The translations under genes and the position numbers were made by a program. The notes under the pieces are model-generated. The model was given only the letters and a program-made list of their open reading frames with translations. It did no database searches and was not told the origin of the DNA. From NCBI GenBank assembly GCA_036873135.1, contig JAPTYO010000017.1:6262001-6326000 (forward strand): 64,000 nucleotides of DNA. The letters run 5' to 3'. This DNA is from Clarkia xantiana subsp. parviflora. Lineage: Eukaryota > Streptophyta > Magnoliopsida > Myrtales > Onagraceae. Shown one piece after another: positions 1 through 9,787 of this stretch (positions are counted from its first letter, which is position 1; each line of letters begins with the position of its first letter).

Positions 1-957
1 TTCGACATTTTAAATAATAAAAACTTTCAAAATTTTCGTAAATTATGTCAACACTTAATAGCACAGTAATATCTATTTTTAAGTAGAAATTTAAAAAAAA
101 AAATAACCATTTAATCTCTATTTTTCAATAATGTTATTTTTAATTTGATTTTTTTTACTATTTCTAGAATAATTTTAACATTTGAAAACCCAATAATTTT
201 AAATTTTTTCTCGTATTTAATAAGAAACCATGAAAATTCGTAATTAATTTCAAAATTTAATAGCACCATAATTTCTATTTTTATTTTATTTTTTAATATA
301 GAGATTAAAAAAAAAATCTAATCTATATTTTTCATTTTGATTTTTTTAATTTGAATTTTTTTTAACTTCTAATATAATTTCGAAATTGGAAAACAAAATA
401 TTTTTTATTTTTTATATTATGTATTTAAATAAGAAAATAAATTAAAACTATTAAATTTCGTAATTACGGTTAACATTTAATAACACACTAAATTGGAACC
501 GAAAGACAATAATTAACATTTTTTTTTTCAATTCGGAAATTTTTTTTACACAATTTCGACAATAATTTCAAACTATCTAAAATCGCTGATTTGTTATTTA
601 AACTTCTAATTAAAATTTTAATTAATAGTCTACAATTTCAAAAATAATTTTCTACATTTTAAAGCACATCAATTTTAATTTATGATTTCTAATTTTAAAT
701 TGGACATTTAAAAAGATATTGTCAAATTTCAAAATTTAAAAACAATACTCAGTAATTTCTACTTTAAATTTCGATTTTCACTTTTTTTTTTTAATTTCAA
801 AATTATAAAAATACTTTTATTTCGAACAAAAAAAAAACATCTACGTTCGTATCAATAACATATTTATTTGGCATTGTACTCTATTTACGCAATCTAATTT
901 AATCTATGTATCAATATAAACATTTATATTTACTAGAAAAAATAGAAAATTTACCGT
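1..957. other. AT-rich non-coding stretch
   Basis: Very AT-rich DNA with many A and T homopolymers and no open frame of note. No terminal repeats or conserved motif could be recognised. It may be decayed transposon sequence or plain intergenic DNA. Confidence 0.6.
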
Positions 958-1242
958 GTCCGTGTGGACGAAACTAGCCCTGTGTACGTTATTCATGTAG
1001 AGAACGGTATTGTCTCCCAGTTCCTTGCCAAAACTCATCCTTCTTCTTGAACCGGAAGAACTGCCTTCACCATGGTAAGCCATTCCCCCTTGAAAATTTA
1101 AGATTGAAAATATAATTCTTTTTATAAGTAAATTGATAAGAGAATTATATTTTACTATGGTATAGAAAGGGGGCTTTTATAGGAGGAGAAGGGAATTGAA
1201 GAAGATAGGTAGAAAAAAAAAAAAAAAGGTTAGGGTTCATTA
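958..1242. other. Intergenic stretch before the palindrome cluster
   Basis: The left part (958-1071) is open in one minus-strand frame and is followed by a GT, but no splice acceptor or start was found, so no gene is called. Around 1106-1155 an AT-rich inverted repeat (AAAATATAATTCT paired with its complement) can form a hairpin. A poly-A run precedes the GC-rich palindromes. Confidence 0.4.
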
Positions 1243-1533
1243 TTGGGCGGCGGCTGGTTTCTTTTCCCGAAACCAGCCGCCTGTCCCGCTGGTATTACCA
1301 GCGGAACGGGGAACCCGACAAAACGGGTTCCCCTAGGCGCAGGCGCGCATGGGACAGAGTCACATGCGCGCCTGCGCCTAGGGGAACCCGTTTTGTCGGG
1401 TTCCCCGTCCCGCTGGTAATACCAGCGGGACAGTACCACGCGGGATGACAGATCATCCCGCGTGGTAGTCAGCGGGACATGTCATGTCCCGCTGACATGT
1501 CACGTCCCGTCCCGCTGGTATTATCAGCGGGAC
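1243..1533. repeat. Cluster of nested GC-rich palindromes
   Basis: At least seven perfect or near-perfect inverted repeats are packed here. The largest has 71-bp arms (1281-1351 and 1363-1433) around an 11-bp loop, with one mismatch seen (an A for G in the left arm near 1305). Each arm itself contains smaller palindromes, such as one around GCTGGTATTACCAGC and one pairing GGGAACCCG with CGGGTTCCC. Further hairpins lie at 1244-1276, 1437-1466 and 1468-1496, and another near 1509-1533 repeats the GTCCCGCTGG unit. No open frame explains it. It resembles in style, though not in sequence, the palindrome blocks in the LTRs of elements A and B. Confidence 0.85.
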
Positions 1534-1837
1534 GGGGCGTTTTGATAAAAACCAACTTTTGAGGGGCATATTTCAAATTCCAACTTCGCAGGGGGGGCAG
1601 TTTCATAAATTTTCCGAGAGAGAATGTAGAGAGCAATCCTTTACTAATATGAAACATTGTAATAGAATTGCTTAGTGATTACATAGAGTGGAGGCTCCTT
1701 TATATAGGAGACCTCTAGGACTAGTATGCCAAACCCTAGATACAATAGGGACTAATTTGCAAATACTAGAACTAACATAACTTAGCATAATTAGATAGTG
1801 ACCCCATATGTATGATACCATACGTATGATATCCAAT
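1534..1837. other. Spacer with palindromic TATA-like site
   Basis: No gene is visible. CTCCTTTATATAGGAG near 1696-1711 is a TATA-like palindrome that could act on either strand. The stretch ends where homology to copia element D begins (1838). It could be the promoter side of a lost element or gene. Confidence 0.35.
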
Positions 1838-4386
1838 ATAATGTCTCATGTTCGACCACGACACCACTATCACATGCTAATTTAAACATGTATCCTCTGA
1901 GAGTGGTTATCATACTCTCAGTTCAAATACTTGTTTAATAATGTCGCATGATGATACGATTTAACTCATTGTCGTTCCTTTTAGCTTTTATGGCGTCGTG
2001 TTTGACCGATTTTGTTGGAACATAGTTCTACATTTATGTGAGTCAACTGCTTTTCATCCCTTAGGGAACGTCCGTTGTTGAACTCTAACATTATGTTTAC
2101 AAACTATGCCTGTTGAAGTGTGTTATCGATATGGATGTCTTACCAAACTTCTCCTTCAAGGCATTTAGTGGGAGAGTCATTTTACAGACATCATCCTTTT
2201 CATTTGCTAATTCACCTCAAAGACTTATCCATCTCTAAACTGTGCATTGGGCTTTCGCTTTATGCGACAGTTGATACTTTACGAGTTCGTGGCAGCTCGT
2301 GGAGCATACCTCTTTCATCGTAAAAGTATTGAATGAATTATTCCCAAAAAGGGAGGCAAATAAAAATTCCGACATTCATTCATTAAAACACTTCATCATT
2401 AAATTCGTACTCTGAAAACGATGTGTTCTGTCTTTCTAGGTACACGCGCCTATGGCACCTATTCCAGGTTCAACCCATGGTATAAATCGTTTCATTTCCA
2501 AAATTCAATTTAATTTAATCGTTTTTGCACATGTTCATCATTACAAAATTTATATAATGGAGTACTAACAAGTAAGAAAGAGATAAATTAGTACGCTCTT
2601 AGAACTACGCAATCGATGGATCAATGGTATTTCGATGTTTCACAATATTCGATGAATGAGTGTGAGCATATTTGTTTGATCCGACCAATTAGACTTGGCG
2701 GATATTTCAGTTTCAATTTCATTTCGAATCGATCCCGTTTTATTGGGTCGATTAATTTTGACAAGTAGATCTCATTTTGAATCGAATGGAAACTACTTTA
2801 TTCAATAAATCTGAATCTTAATCAACCAAAATTCAAACAATAAATGAACAAATAAGAGTAATAACGACAATGTGTCTGATTTCAGATCATCTACGAAGCC
2901 ATAAAAGATAAATGTAAAGATACAAAGAGAACTGCTGCCATCTTGACCAACGATCCTGAAAGAAATATTCACAAGTGAATATCATCAGGGGACATTAGTC
3001 ATATAATACGTTAACGACTTTATATATGTGGCAAACGAGGCGTACCTTTTTAGGGCACTAATCAACATTGTTTGTACACCGGATCTCGTTTATGGACCGA
3101 TTTGATCCTGTTCCCTCTGTTGATTCCCTCGATCTCTTGCGGTGATGCATAGCGGAACTTTCCGGTACCTTTTGGTTGCTTTCGGCGAATAAGACCATAG
3201 TAAACCTAACGATTCGATCAAGTAACCTAATCATTTGTCGTCCACTAACCATGATAGTGGATATCTATGTGCTATATTGAGTACTATTCTCCAATTGGAT
3301 CTTTCGTCCTGAAGATCCGACGGGGGTTTTACTCCAGCATCTTGGGAAAGTATGGCAACATACTCTAACAGAACTTTTCTGGCTTCGGCTACCCTCCCTT
3401 TGCCGAAACGGACTCTGAGGGCAACCCAAAGCTGAAGAGCACTGTAGTTGAGTTTGAAGTCCTCTGCAACCTCTTTGTCTAAGGCTGCCAATATCACCTT
3501 ACAAGCTCTCCGATCCTCAAGGCCTCTTATCCCTTGACGGGTTTTAAGATTGCCGTATTCATCCACCAGTGTCCTTCCTATTTCAGTATCAATACATTCA
3601 TGTGTATTTTCACCCATGAGAAGTTCCCTTACATGTTCACTCCATGCATCATAATTCATACCATCTAGAATGCGAGGTTCATAGAAGTGTACTGACCCAG
3701 CCATGAAAACTAACACATCGATAATCATGCATATTCAGGGAGACAATAACATTTTTGAGAAAGAATTGCATACATCATATATCTATTAAGATGGAATACG
3801 ACAAATAATGATTCCTCAGTCATCTAAACCAACCGACCGCCAGTAAACCGAGGGAAGGGGGTTCGTGAAAGAGTTCACATTAACATACTCTTCAATCCAG
3901 TAGATCAGTCTCTTAAAACGGTTTTATTCGCAAATTACCGGAACGGGAACTTTGAAATAAGCATACCCGATCTTGGCTTTCCCAAGGCCCTTTTGTATTT
4001 AAAAATGTTCCGATGAACTTACGCATGCATATACAATTCTACTTCACTAGTAAATCATCATAGCAAGCCAAATTCATCAACCAAACCGCACATCATGCAT
4101 ACGCGTCATGCGTCTAATGTTCCGAGGAACTCATGCTAGCATATACATAATTATACTTTCTAAGTAAACTATCACATGCAGCTACATCCTCAACATTTAA
4201 GCATATGTGTCATACATGAACACTTACACATCAAACATGCATATTTGGCGACTGGCTTTTTTTTTTTTTAAACATTTTTAAAATATTAGGGGCTGACTTG
4301 CAATTCTTGCTTACAGTTAATCAAGCTTGTTTCTAAACATGAATCCTAGGCAATTGCAACCATCACAACTTGTCTGTCCTAGTGCG
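1838..4386 (-). mobile_element. Ty1/copia element E, truncated, left part
   Basis: This stretch matches copia element D (28774-31220) in order and orientation: a non-coding module (1838-3290 here, 28774-30190 in D), a gag remnant, then the 5' leader. Shared marks include the tract TTGACAAGTAGAT near 2760 and 29660, and the CGGAACGGGAA motif near 3940 and 30780. The element lies on the minus strand. Its reverse transcriptase half and 3' LTR are missing beyond 1838, and its leader is interrupted at 4386 by gypsy element A. It resumes at 14440. Confidence 0.75.
3231..3704 (-). pseudogene. Copia gag remnant of element E
   Basis: Minus-strand open frame of about 157 codons from the ATG at 3704. 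It contains the copia gag (UBN2-type) signature: an LDGMNYDAWSEHV segment near the N-terminus, then a charged helical region with LWVALRVRFGKG. Gag proteins form the capsid-like particle for copia RNA. The family usually continues to a CCHC zinc knuckle, which is absent; a second open segment (3058-3252) probably continues it in another frame. The gag of element C (52793-53506) has the same NYDSWSKHV start region. It is too short and isolated to be functional. Confidence 0.75.
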
Positions 4387-5180
4387 TGATGGATATACGC
4401 CCAATTTGAACCCGTTGACTTCCAAATCGTTTTATTTTGATCACCCCGTTAATGATTATAAATCGAAACTTCGACCAAAACACCCCGCCGAAACACCAAC
4501 GGTCCGGATGAGGCGAAAATACTCGTCCGGACCGCGACGAACTCACCTAGGTGAGGTCGGGTGGCCACACCCGACCTCCCCTAGGGGAGATCGGGTCAGC
4601 CAACCCGATCTCCCCTAGGGGAAATCGGGTGGGCCAACCCTATCTCCTCTAGGGAAGGGTTGGGTGGCCACACCCAACCCCTACCCTTGAGGGTCGGATT
4701 TTCTCCCCACCCCCAAGGGCCCCGGTACCATTTTCCGACTTCCACACTCAGATTCTTTCCGCCGACCACTCCGTGCTTTAAGGTTTTAATTATGTGATCA
4801 AGGACTAATTAATTGTGTTTAAAGGTTCACGATGTCATTAAGCCATCTTAATGACACCGTTGCCTATAAATACAACCTTTCCACCATTCATTTGATCATC
4901 TTGGCTAATTGTGCAATTTAGCTCTGACATCTCTCTAGCTTTATCTCTCTAGAAAGAAACGTACTGACTTAAGCATCGGAGAGGGTACATCAAGCACCAC
5001 CCCCCCCCCCCTCCGTGCTTGGTATTGCCCCTCTTGCAGGGCATGTGTAGAAGAGAAGGAGAAGGCAAGAAGGATACGGATCAAAACGACCGAACTCAGG
5101 AAGCACAGGATCCGCTAGTTCACCAGTGAGGAGTAGGATTTAGGCCGGCGACCCGTTGACCTGAAACCTTTAACCTAACA
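4387..5180 (+). repeat. 5' LTR of element A
   Basis: 794 bp, starting TGATGGATATACGCCC and ending CCTTTAACCTAACA. The U3 part (4545-4690) is a chain of GC-rich inverted repeats, such as GGTCGGGTGG with CCACACCCGACC, and GATCGGGT with ACCCGATC, separated by CCTAGG-type boxes. A TATA box follows at 4864. A poly-C run lies near 5000. The 3' copy is at 13665-14439. Confidence 0.92.
4833..4872 (+). promoter_or_regulatory. LTR core promoter with inverted repeat
   Basis: A perfect 10-bp inverted repeat, TGTCATTAAG (4833-4842) and CTTAATGACA (4847-4856) with loop CCAT, sits just before the TATA box CTATAAATA (4864-4872). The same arrangement recurs in the other three LTRs of this family (TATA near 14142, 36911 and 46005; there the loop is CCAT or CCAC), so it is conserved across A and B. 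It could be a transcription-factor site; this is inference. Confidence 0.7.
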
Positions 5181-5182
5181 CT

Positions 5183-5198
5183 TGGCGCCGTCTGTGGG
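5183..5198 (+). other. Primer-binding site of element A
   Basis: TGGCGCCGTCTGTGGG lies two bases after the 5' LTR. It is of the TGGCGCC type that pairs with a tRNA 3' end and primes minus-strand synthesis in many plant gypsy elements. The same site in B is at 37404-37419. Confidence 0.85.
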
Positions 5199-5231
5199 TT
5201 TCGAATAGAAAGCCTGGCAATCACAAGAGCG

Positions 5232-7317
5232 ATGACGAATAGCTTAGCGTCTAGACATAATCGCCCACCTGGGGGCAATAGGCGAGAGAGACAGCCTATA
5301 CCTCCAGCAAGGCAGCCTAACCCAGAGAAACATCCTGTACACCCAGAGCCTCAGGTAGCCCCACAGGCACCCCAGCCTAACAACCAGGAAGGAGGACCTT
5401 CACGCCCAGCTGGGGCTGAGTCTTCCACAGCCTCAACTCCATTGGCTAGGAGGCCACAAAGAGAGGGGGAGCAACAAGGAGTGCCATCCCAATACACGGC
5501 ACCTCCTCAGGGATACTACTATGAGGCAACACCTCAAGGATATCCATATGGAATGCCGGCTCAAAGGAACGACAATCGCGCCCACACAACCAACACAAGG
5601 CCCGCATACTCACAAGGAGCACATACAGTGACTCTGGGGTTGATGAGCGCATTGGATGAGCTACTAGCCTATAGAGAGACTCTGAGGAACAGGCAGGGAA
5701 GGCAACACCAGCATGAAGAAGAAGAAGTTCATGAGGAAGAACAAGTCCCAGAAGAAGAACACCACTCGCACCCTCCAACAGGGCAGCGAGAAGAACAAAG
5801 GAGAGATAACCAAGGGCCACCCCCAGAGGGAAGGCAGCAGTTTGTGCCTCCAAGGCAACAACAGACACAGCAGGACGCCAGGGCATACACCCCGCTGGGG
5901 GCAGACAGACAGGCAAGACCTCCAAGAAGGCAGGAATTCCACCAAGTACCCCAACAGGGATATCAGGGATACGCCTACAGTCCGTACCAGCACGGACAAG
6001 GGATCCAGTAAGCCCAGTTTATAACTATGGAGGATAGCAGAGAGACTATACTTCAACGCCGGTGATGATTACCCCGGAGGAGATAGAAGCCATGATAGTG
6101 AGGAAGATGAGTGAGTCAAAGAGAAACGGACTGCACTGCCTGAGTGACAACACGAACCACCCCTTCACGAGGGAGTTGGAAATGAACAAAGTGCCAGACT
6201 CCTTGCATACAATACAGATAGCAAAGTACAATGGCAAGGGAGACCCTTTAGAGCACATTCAACAGCATGAAGCCTCTCTATTCGGGAGAACTACTGATGA
6301 GCGCTACAAGGCACTCTTATTTCCAAACACCCTATCAGGGGTGGCGTCACATTGGTTCTTTAGCCTACCTACTGAGAGCATCCACTCATGGGCGCAGCTA
6401 AAGGCGAAGTTTCTTCAGAGATACCTAGGAGAAAGGAAGCTACTCAAAGGAACAGGCTCCCTAGATGATGTAAAGCAAGAAAATGATGAATCTTTGGCTG
6501 ATTACTACACTAGGTTCAACCAGAACATAGCAGACATACAGGGCGACATCACCGAGGGTGAAATAATAAGAGCCTTCATAAGAAACCTAGGCCGCTTCGG
6601 GTCCACATTGTCAGAAAAGATGGCCAAGAAACCGGCAAGCACCTTAGAGGAGCTAGCAGGGAGAGTGAAAACTCATATAGACCTAGAGAGGCACAGGGTG
6701 AGTAAGAAAGCCAAGATTCAAGCAGCAAAGGAGGACAATACAAAGCAGAATAAGGGAAAGCCACCTCAGGCACCTCAACCCATAAGGCAACAGGAGTGGT
6801 GTCCGCCTCAACAAAGAAATCAGATGGGTGAGCCATTGAAGGCTAGGGAAATAAATGTTATCAAGTTCATACCATTGAACACCACCCCAATAGTGGTCCT
6901 GAGAGAGATGAGAAACCAGAAATTATGGTCGCCCCCGGAAGATGGAGAGCGCCAATGGTAGGGACACACAAGGATAGATGGTGTGATAACCATGAGGCAT
7001 ATGGGCATGATACGAACGAATGCTTTAGCTTGAAGCTAAGTATCAACAATATCATCCAGAGAGGGGAGCTAAAACAGTTTGTTGATCACGGTGGCAACAG
7101 CATACAGCTAGGGCCATCATACAAGGAAAAAGGCAAAGACAAGGTAGATTATAATCCCCCACCTAACAAGAGGGGGACTATAAACATGATACATGGAGGA
7201 GTGGCATCAGGTGGCCCAACAGCTAATGCAAGGGAAGTTTATGCATCCAAGCTGGGCTCAGTACCAAAGTGGAGAAAGAGACCACGAGAAGGAGAGGAGA
7301 TGAAGATTGAGTTTTAG
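5232..7317 (+). pseudogene. gag of element A, frameshifted
   Basis: Starts at the ATG at 5232, just after the primer site. The first 259 codons are a low-complexity Pro/Gln/Arg-rich region. After a frame change, 6062-6961 encodes the retrotransposon gag core (capsid): IAKYNGKGDPLEHI near its start, ASHWFFSLP, and a LADYYTRFNQ segment. A further frame change leads to 6925-7317, with a gag C-terminal motif WCDNHEAYGHDTNEC that resembles the Cys/His pattern of plant gypsy gag proteins. The frame is closed by TAG at 7315. Because three frames are used, this copy cannot make one intact polyprotein. Confidence 0.88.
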
Positions 7318-7740
7318 GAGAAGGACAAGAGTCATATTGTCTTCCCACATGATGATGCTTTAGTCATCACGATGGACATCGATAACTTCGATGTAAAAAG
7401 AATACTGGTAGATGGGGGCAGCTCTGCAGACCTCCTAAGCCTAAGGGTCCTGGAAGAGATAGGAAAAACAAAGGCAGACATCAAACCAGTCAAGGAATGA
7501 TAACCCTGCCAGTGACCATGGGCCAGGGATGGACATAGCTAAGAGTGAACGTCAACTTCATGGTGGTTGAAAGCCTGGGAGCCTACAACGGGATCCTAGG
7601 AAGGACAACCATAAATCCATACGAAATTGTGCCATATACCGTGCATAAGAAGCTGAAGTATATAACTGAAAACGGAATTGGAGAAGTCTTAGGTGATCAA
7701 CGCACTGCAAGGCAGTGCTACGTCAACTCCATGAGACGTG
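7318..7740 (+). pseudogene. Aspartic protease domain of element A
   Basis: Downstream of the gag stop the frame continues with PHDDALVITMDIDNFDVKR followed by the active-site loop VDGGSSADLL. Gypsy proteases normally have D-T/S-G-S; here the residue after Asp is Gly, which may weaken activity. The domain's second half (GAYNGILGRTTINPYE, then GIGEVLGDQRTARQCY) is in another frame from about 7545, so a frameshift or stop near 7500 splits it. The protease would cut the Gag-Pol polyprotein. Confidence 0.85.
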
Positions 7741-8537
7741 GATCACACAAGTCAGACACAGTGGCTATGGTCATGACCGGGGCCATCCAAGACAAAGAGA
7801 AGATGATGAAAAGACTAAGGCAGGGAAAGATGAAAAAGGGAGTTGCACTCCGCCTGAGTAGGCAGTTCTTTCAAGGACTAGCTAAGAAGAAGCAGGGAGG
7901 TAAGGCTGTAAGGATAACAAGCATACCTTGGCAGCCAGAGAATGCAGAAGGAAAGAGAACCAGGGAATCCATTGAAAAGGGTTTCCGATATATAGACAAC
8001 ATCAAGCAAATGCCAAAGGAGTCCATATCAAGCTACTTTGGGAGATTCTTCAGCTATGGTGCAAGCATGGACATCACAAGAAGAGAGGCCGTAAGGGCCT
8101 TCCTTAGAAACATGCATCCAACCTCATTTGAAGCATATGGAGGGCTCTATGAGGTGGTCATGACAAGCACAATGAGGGAGCTCAAAGAGAGGCTGGACAA
8201 GGCGTTCGCAAAAGAGATAGGGCAATGGGAAGAAGTCCTTGAAGAAGGAAGACAGACTGACACAATGGAAGGAGGTGTAAACTTCAAATTCACACCCCTT
8301 ACAATGAAGATAGAAATTTTTTTCCAGGAGTACCTCAAGGAAGAGCTACCAACATGCAAGGAGGAGGGCAAGGCCTTCCTAGGAAGAGATGCACAGGGTT
8401 GGTGTGAATACCATGAGACCTGGGGGCATCAAACCAATGATTGCATGGTGTTCAAGATAGAAGTGGAGGAGATGATTTACAAAGGAGGCCTTAAGGAGTA
8501 CGTGGCAACAGACACACTCACCACCCCATATCCTTAG
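7741..8537 (+). pseudogene. Second gag-like segment after the protease (gag')
   Basis: The frame that carries the end of the protease runs on, without interruption, into a second gag-like region of about 265 codons. It has SISSYFGRFFSYG followed by EAVRAFLRNMHP, parallel to LADYYTRFNQ and EIIRAFIRNLG of the first gag. It ends with WCEYHETWGHQTNDC and a GGLKEYV segment, parallel to WCDNHEAYGHDTNEC and GELKQFV. The protein then stops at TAG (8535). Where reverse transcriptase would be expected there is only repeat DNA. This looks like a diverged partial duplication of gag or a recombination product. Its open frame is longer than that of any first-gag segment. Confidence 0.75.
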
Positions 8538-8805
8538 TTTAATATTCAGCATTTTGCGCGTTCAAGCATTTTAAGTTTTCCAAAAACAACTTTTGAGAAG
8601 GATAACTCAAGAAATTACTCCGACTCCACAACTATCTTTGATTTCCTCCAAAGGGTGTCTAGATCCATCCAAGGCACCCCAAGTGTACATAAAACACGAA
8701 TGCTCCTAATGAAGTAGAAGTTACTCAAAAGTATCTTTCAAACAATGTGGTGATATAATCATTATGTTATCCTTATATAGATATGACTTCCAAGTAACAA
8801 CACCC
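8538..8805. other. Non-coding linker in element A
   Basis: No open frame or repeat recognised between gag' and the minisatellite. Confidence 0.5.
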
Positions 8806-9340
8806 TCAACGCCCCCAAGAGCGTATCTTGAGAGTAGTTTTCATACTACGACCTTCGACGCCCCCAAGAGCGTATCTTGAGAGTAGTTTTCATACTACGA
8901 CCTTCGACGCCCCCAAGAGCGTATCTTGAGAGTAGTTTTCATACTACGACCTTCGACGCCCCCAAGAGCGTATCTTGAGAGTAGTTTTCATACTACGAAC
9001 TTCGACGCCCCCAAGAGCGTATCTTGAGAGTGGTTTCAAAAAACTACGAACTTCGACGCCCCCAAGAGCGTATCTTGAGAGTGGTTTCTAAAAACTACGA
9101 CCTTCGACGCACCCAAGAGCGTATCTTGAGGTAGATTTCAAACTACCAGATTCGACGCCCCCAAGAGCGTATCTTGAGGTAGATTTCAAACTACCAGATT
9201 CGACGCCCACCAGGAGCGTATCTTTGGTCTAACTTGTGCCCTCCGGGAGCCTATCCTGTGAAACGTTAAGTGCCCTCCGAGAGCCTTTCTCGCGAACAGA
9301 TTCGACGCCCACCAAGAGCGTATCTTTGGTCTAACAGTAC
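8806..9340 (+). repeat. Minisatellite of element A (about 49-bp unit)
   Basis: About ten tandem units based on TTCGACGCCCCCAAGAGCG followed by TATCTTGAG. The first six have a variable tail such as GTAGTTTTCATACTAC, the next two GGTAGATTTCAAACTACC; each tail is a short hairpin. The last units switch to TATCTTTGGTCTAAC with CCTCCGGGAGCC blocks. Element B has a larger version at 41405-42370. The unit drift along the array suggests growth by slippage or unequal recombination. Confidence 0.9.
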
Positions 9341-9787
9341 CATATATACCATTTAAAGGGTATCAGAAGAGATCATTGAACCATACTAAGAAGGATCCCA
9401 TGAGAAAATAATTGCAAAGCAAAGTTGTACGAAGAACACATAATGTTTTTTCTTGATGAGATAGCAGGTATGATGTGAAGGAAAACACAAAAGAAAGATA
9501 AGTAAAGGAAAGCACAAGGAAAGGAAGAGTCCATGATCAAAGGAATATATACAGAAGCATATGAAGTACCCATCAAAAGGCAGGTGTTCCACACACCATG
9601 CATACCACAACCAAAGGCAGGTGTTCCACACACCGCCAACACAACCATGCAAAGAAGGAAAGCAACAAAACATCCCAAGTATAGCAATCCCAAAATGAAC
9701 TCGACCCATCAAGGGGAGAAACACTCAACCCATTAAAGGGGAGGAAATGTAAAGTCATATGTACAAAGATAAAGAGATATCAGAATA
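9341..9787. other. Spacer between minisatellite and antisense gene
   Basis: Non-coding in the sense direction; it forms the region past the 3' end of the antisense gene. It has a conserved copy in element B (42370-42560). A 34-bp direct duplication around GGCAGGTGTTCCACACACC lies near 9580-9640. Confidence 0.5.

Noticed and set aside
955..1071. Possible minus-strand coding exon (39 open codons ending at a GT)
   Set aside because: No splice acceptor, start codon or further exon was found, and the stretch is short.
5446..6056. Minus-strand open frames opposite gag
   Set aside because: Shadow frames of the gag coding strand with low-complexity hydrophobic composition; no start context or domain.
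8806..9340. CRISPR-like array (regular repeats with hairpins and variable tails)
   Set aside because: The window is plant nuclear DNA, the units are contiguous minisatellite repeats with drifting tails, not unique spacers, and no cas gene is near.
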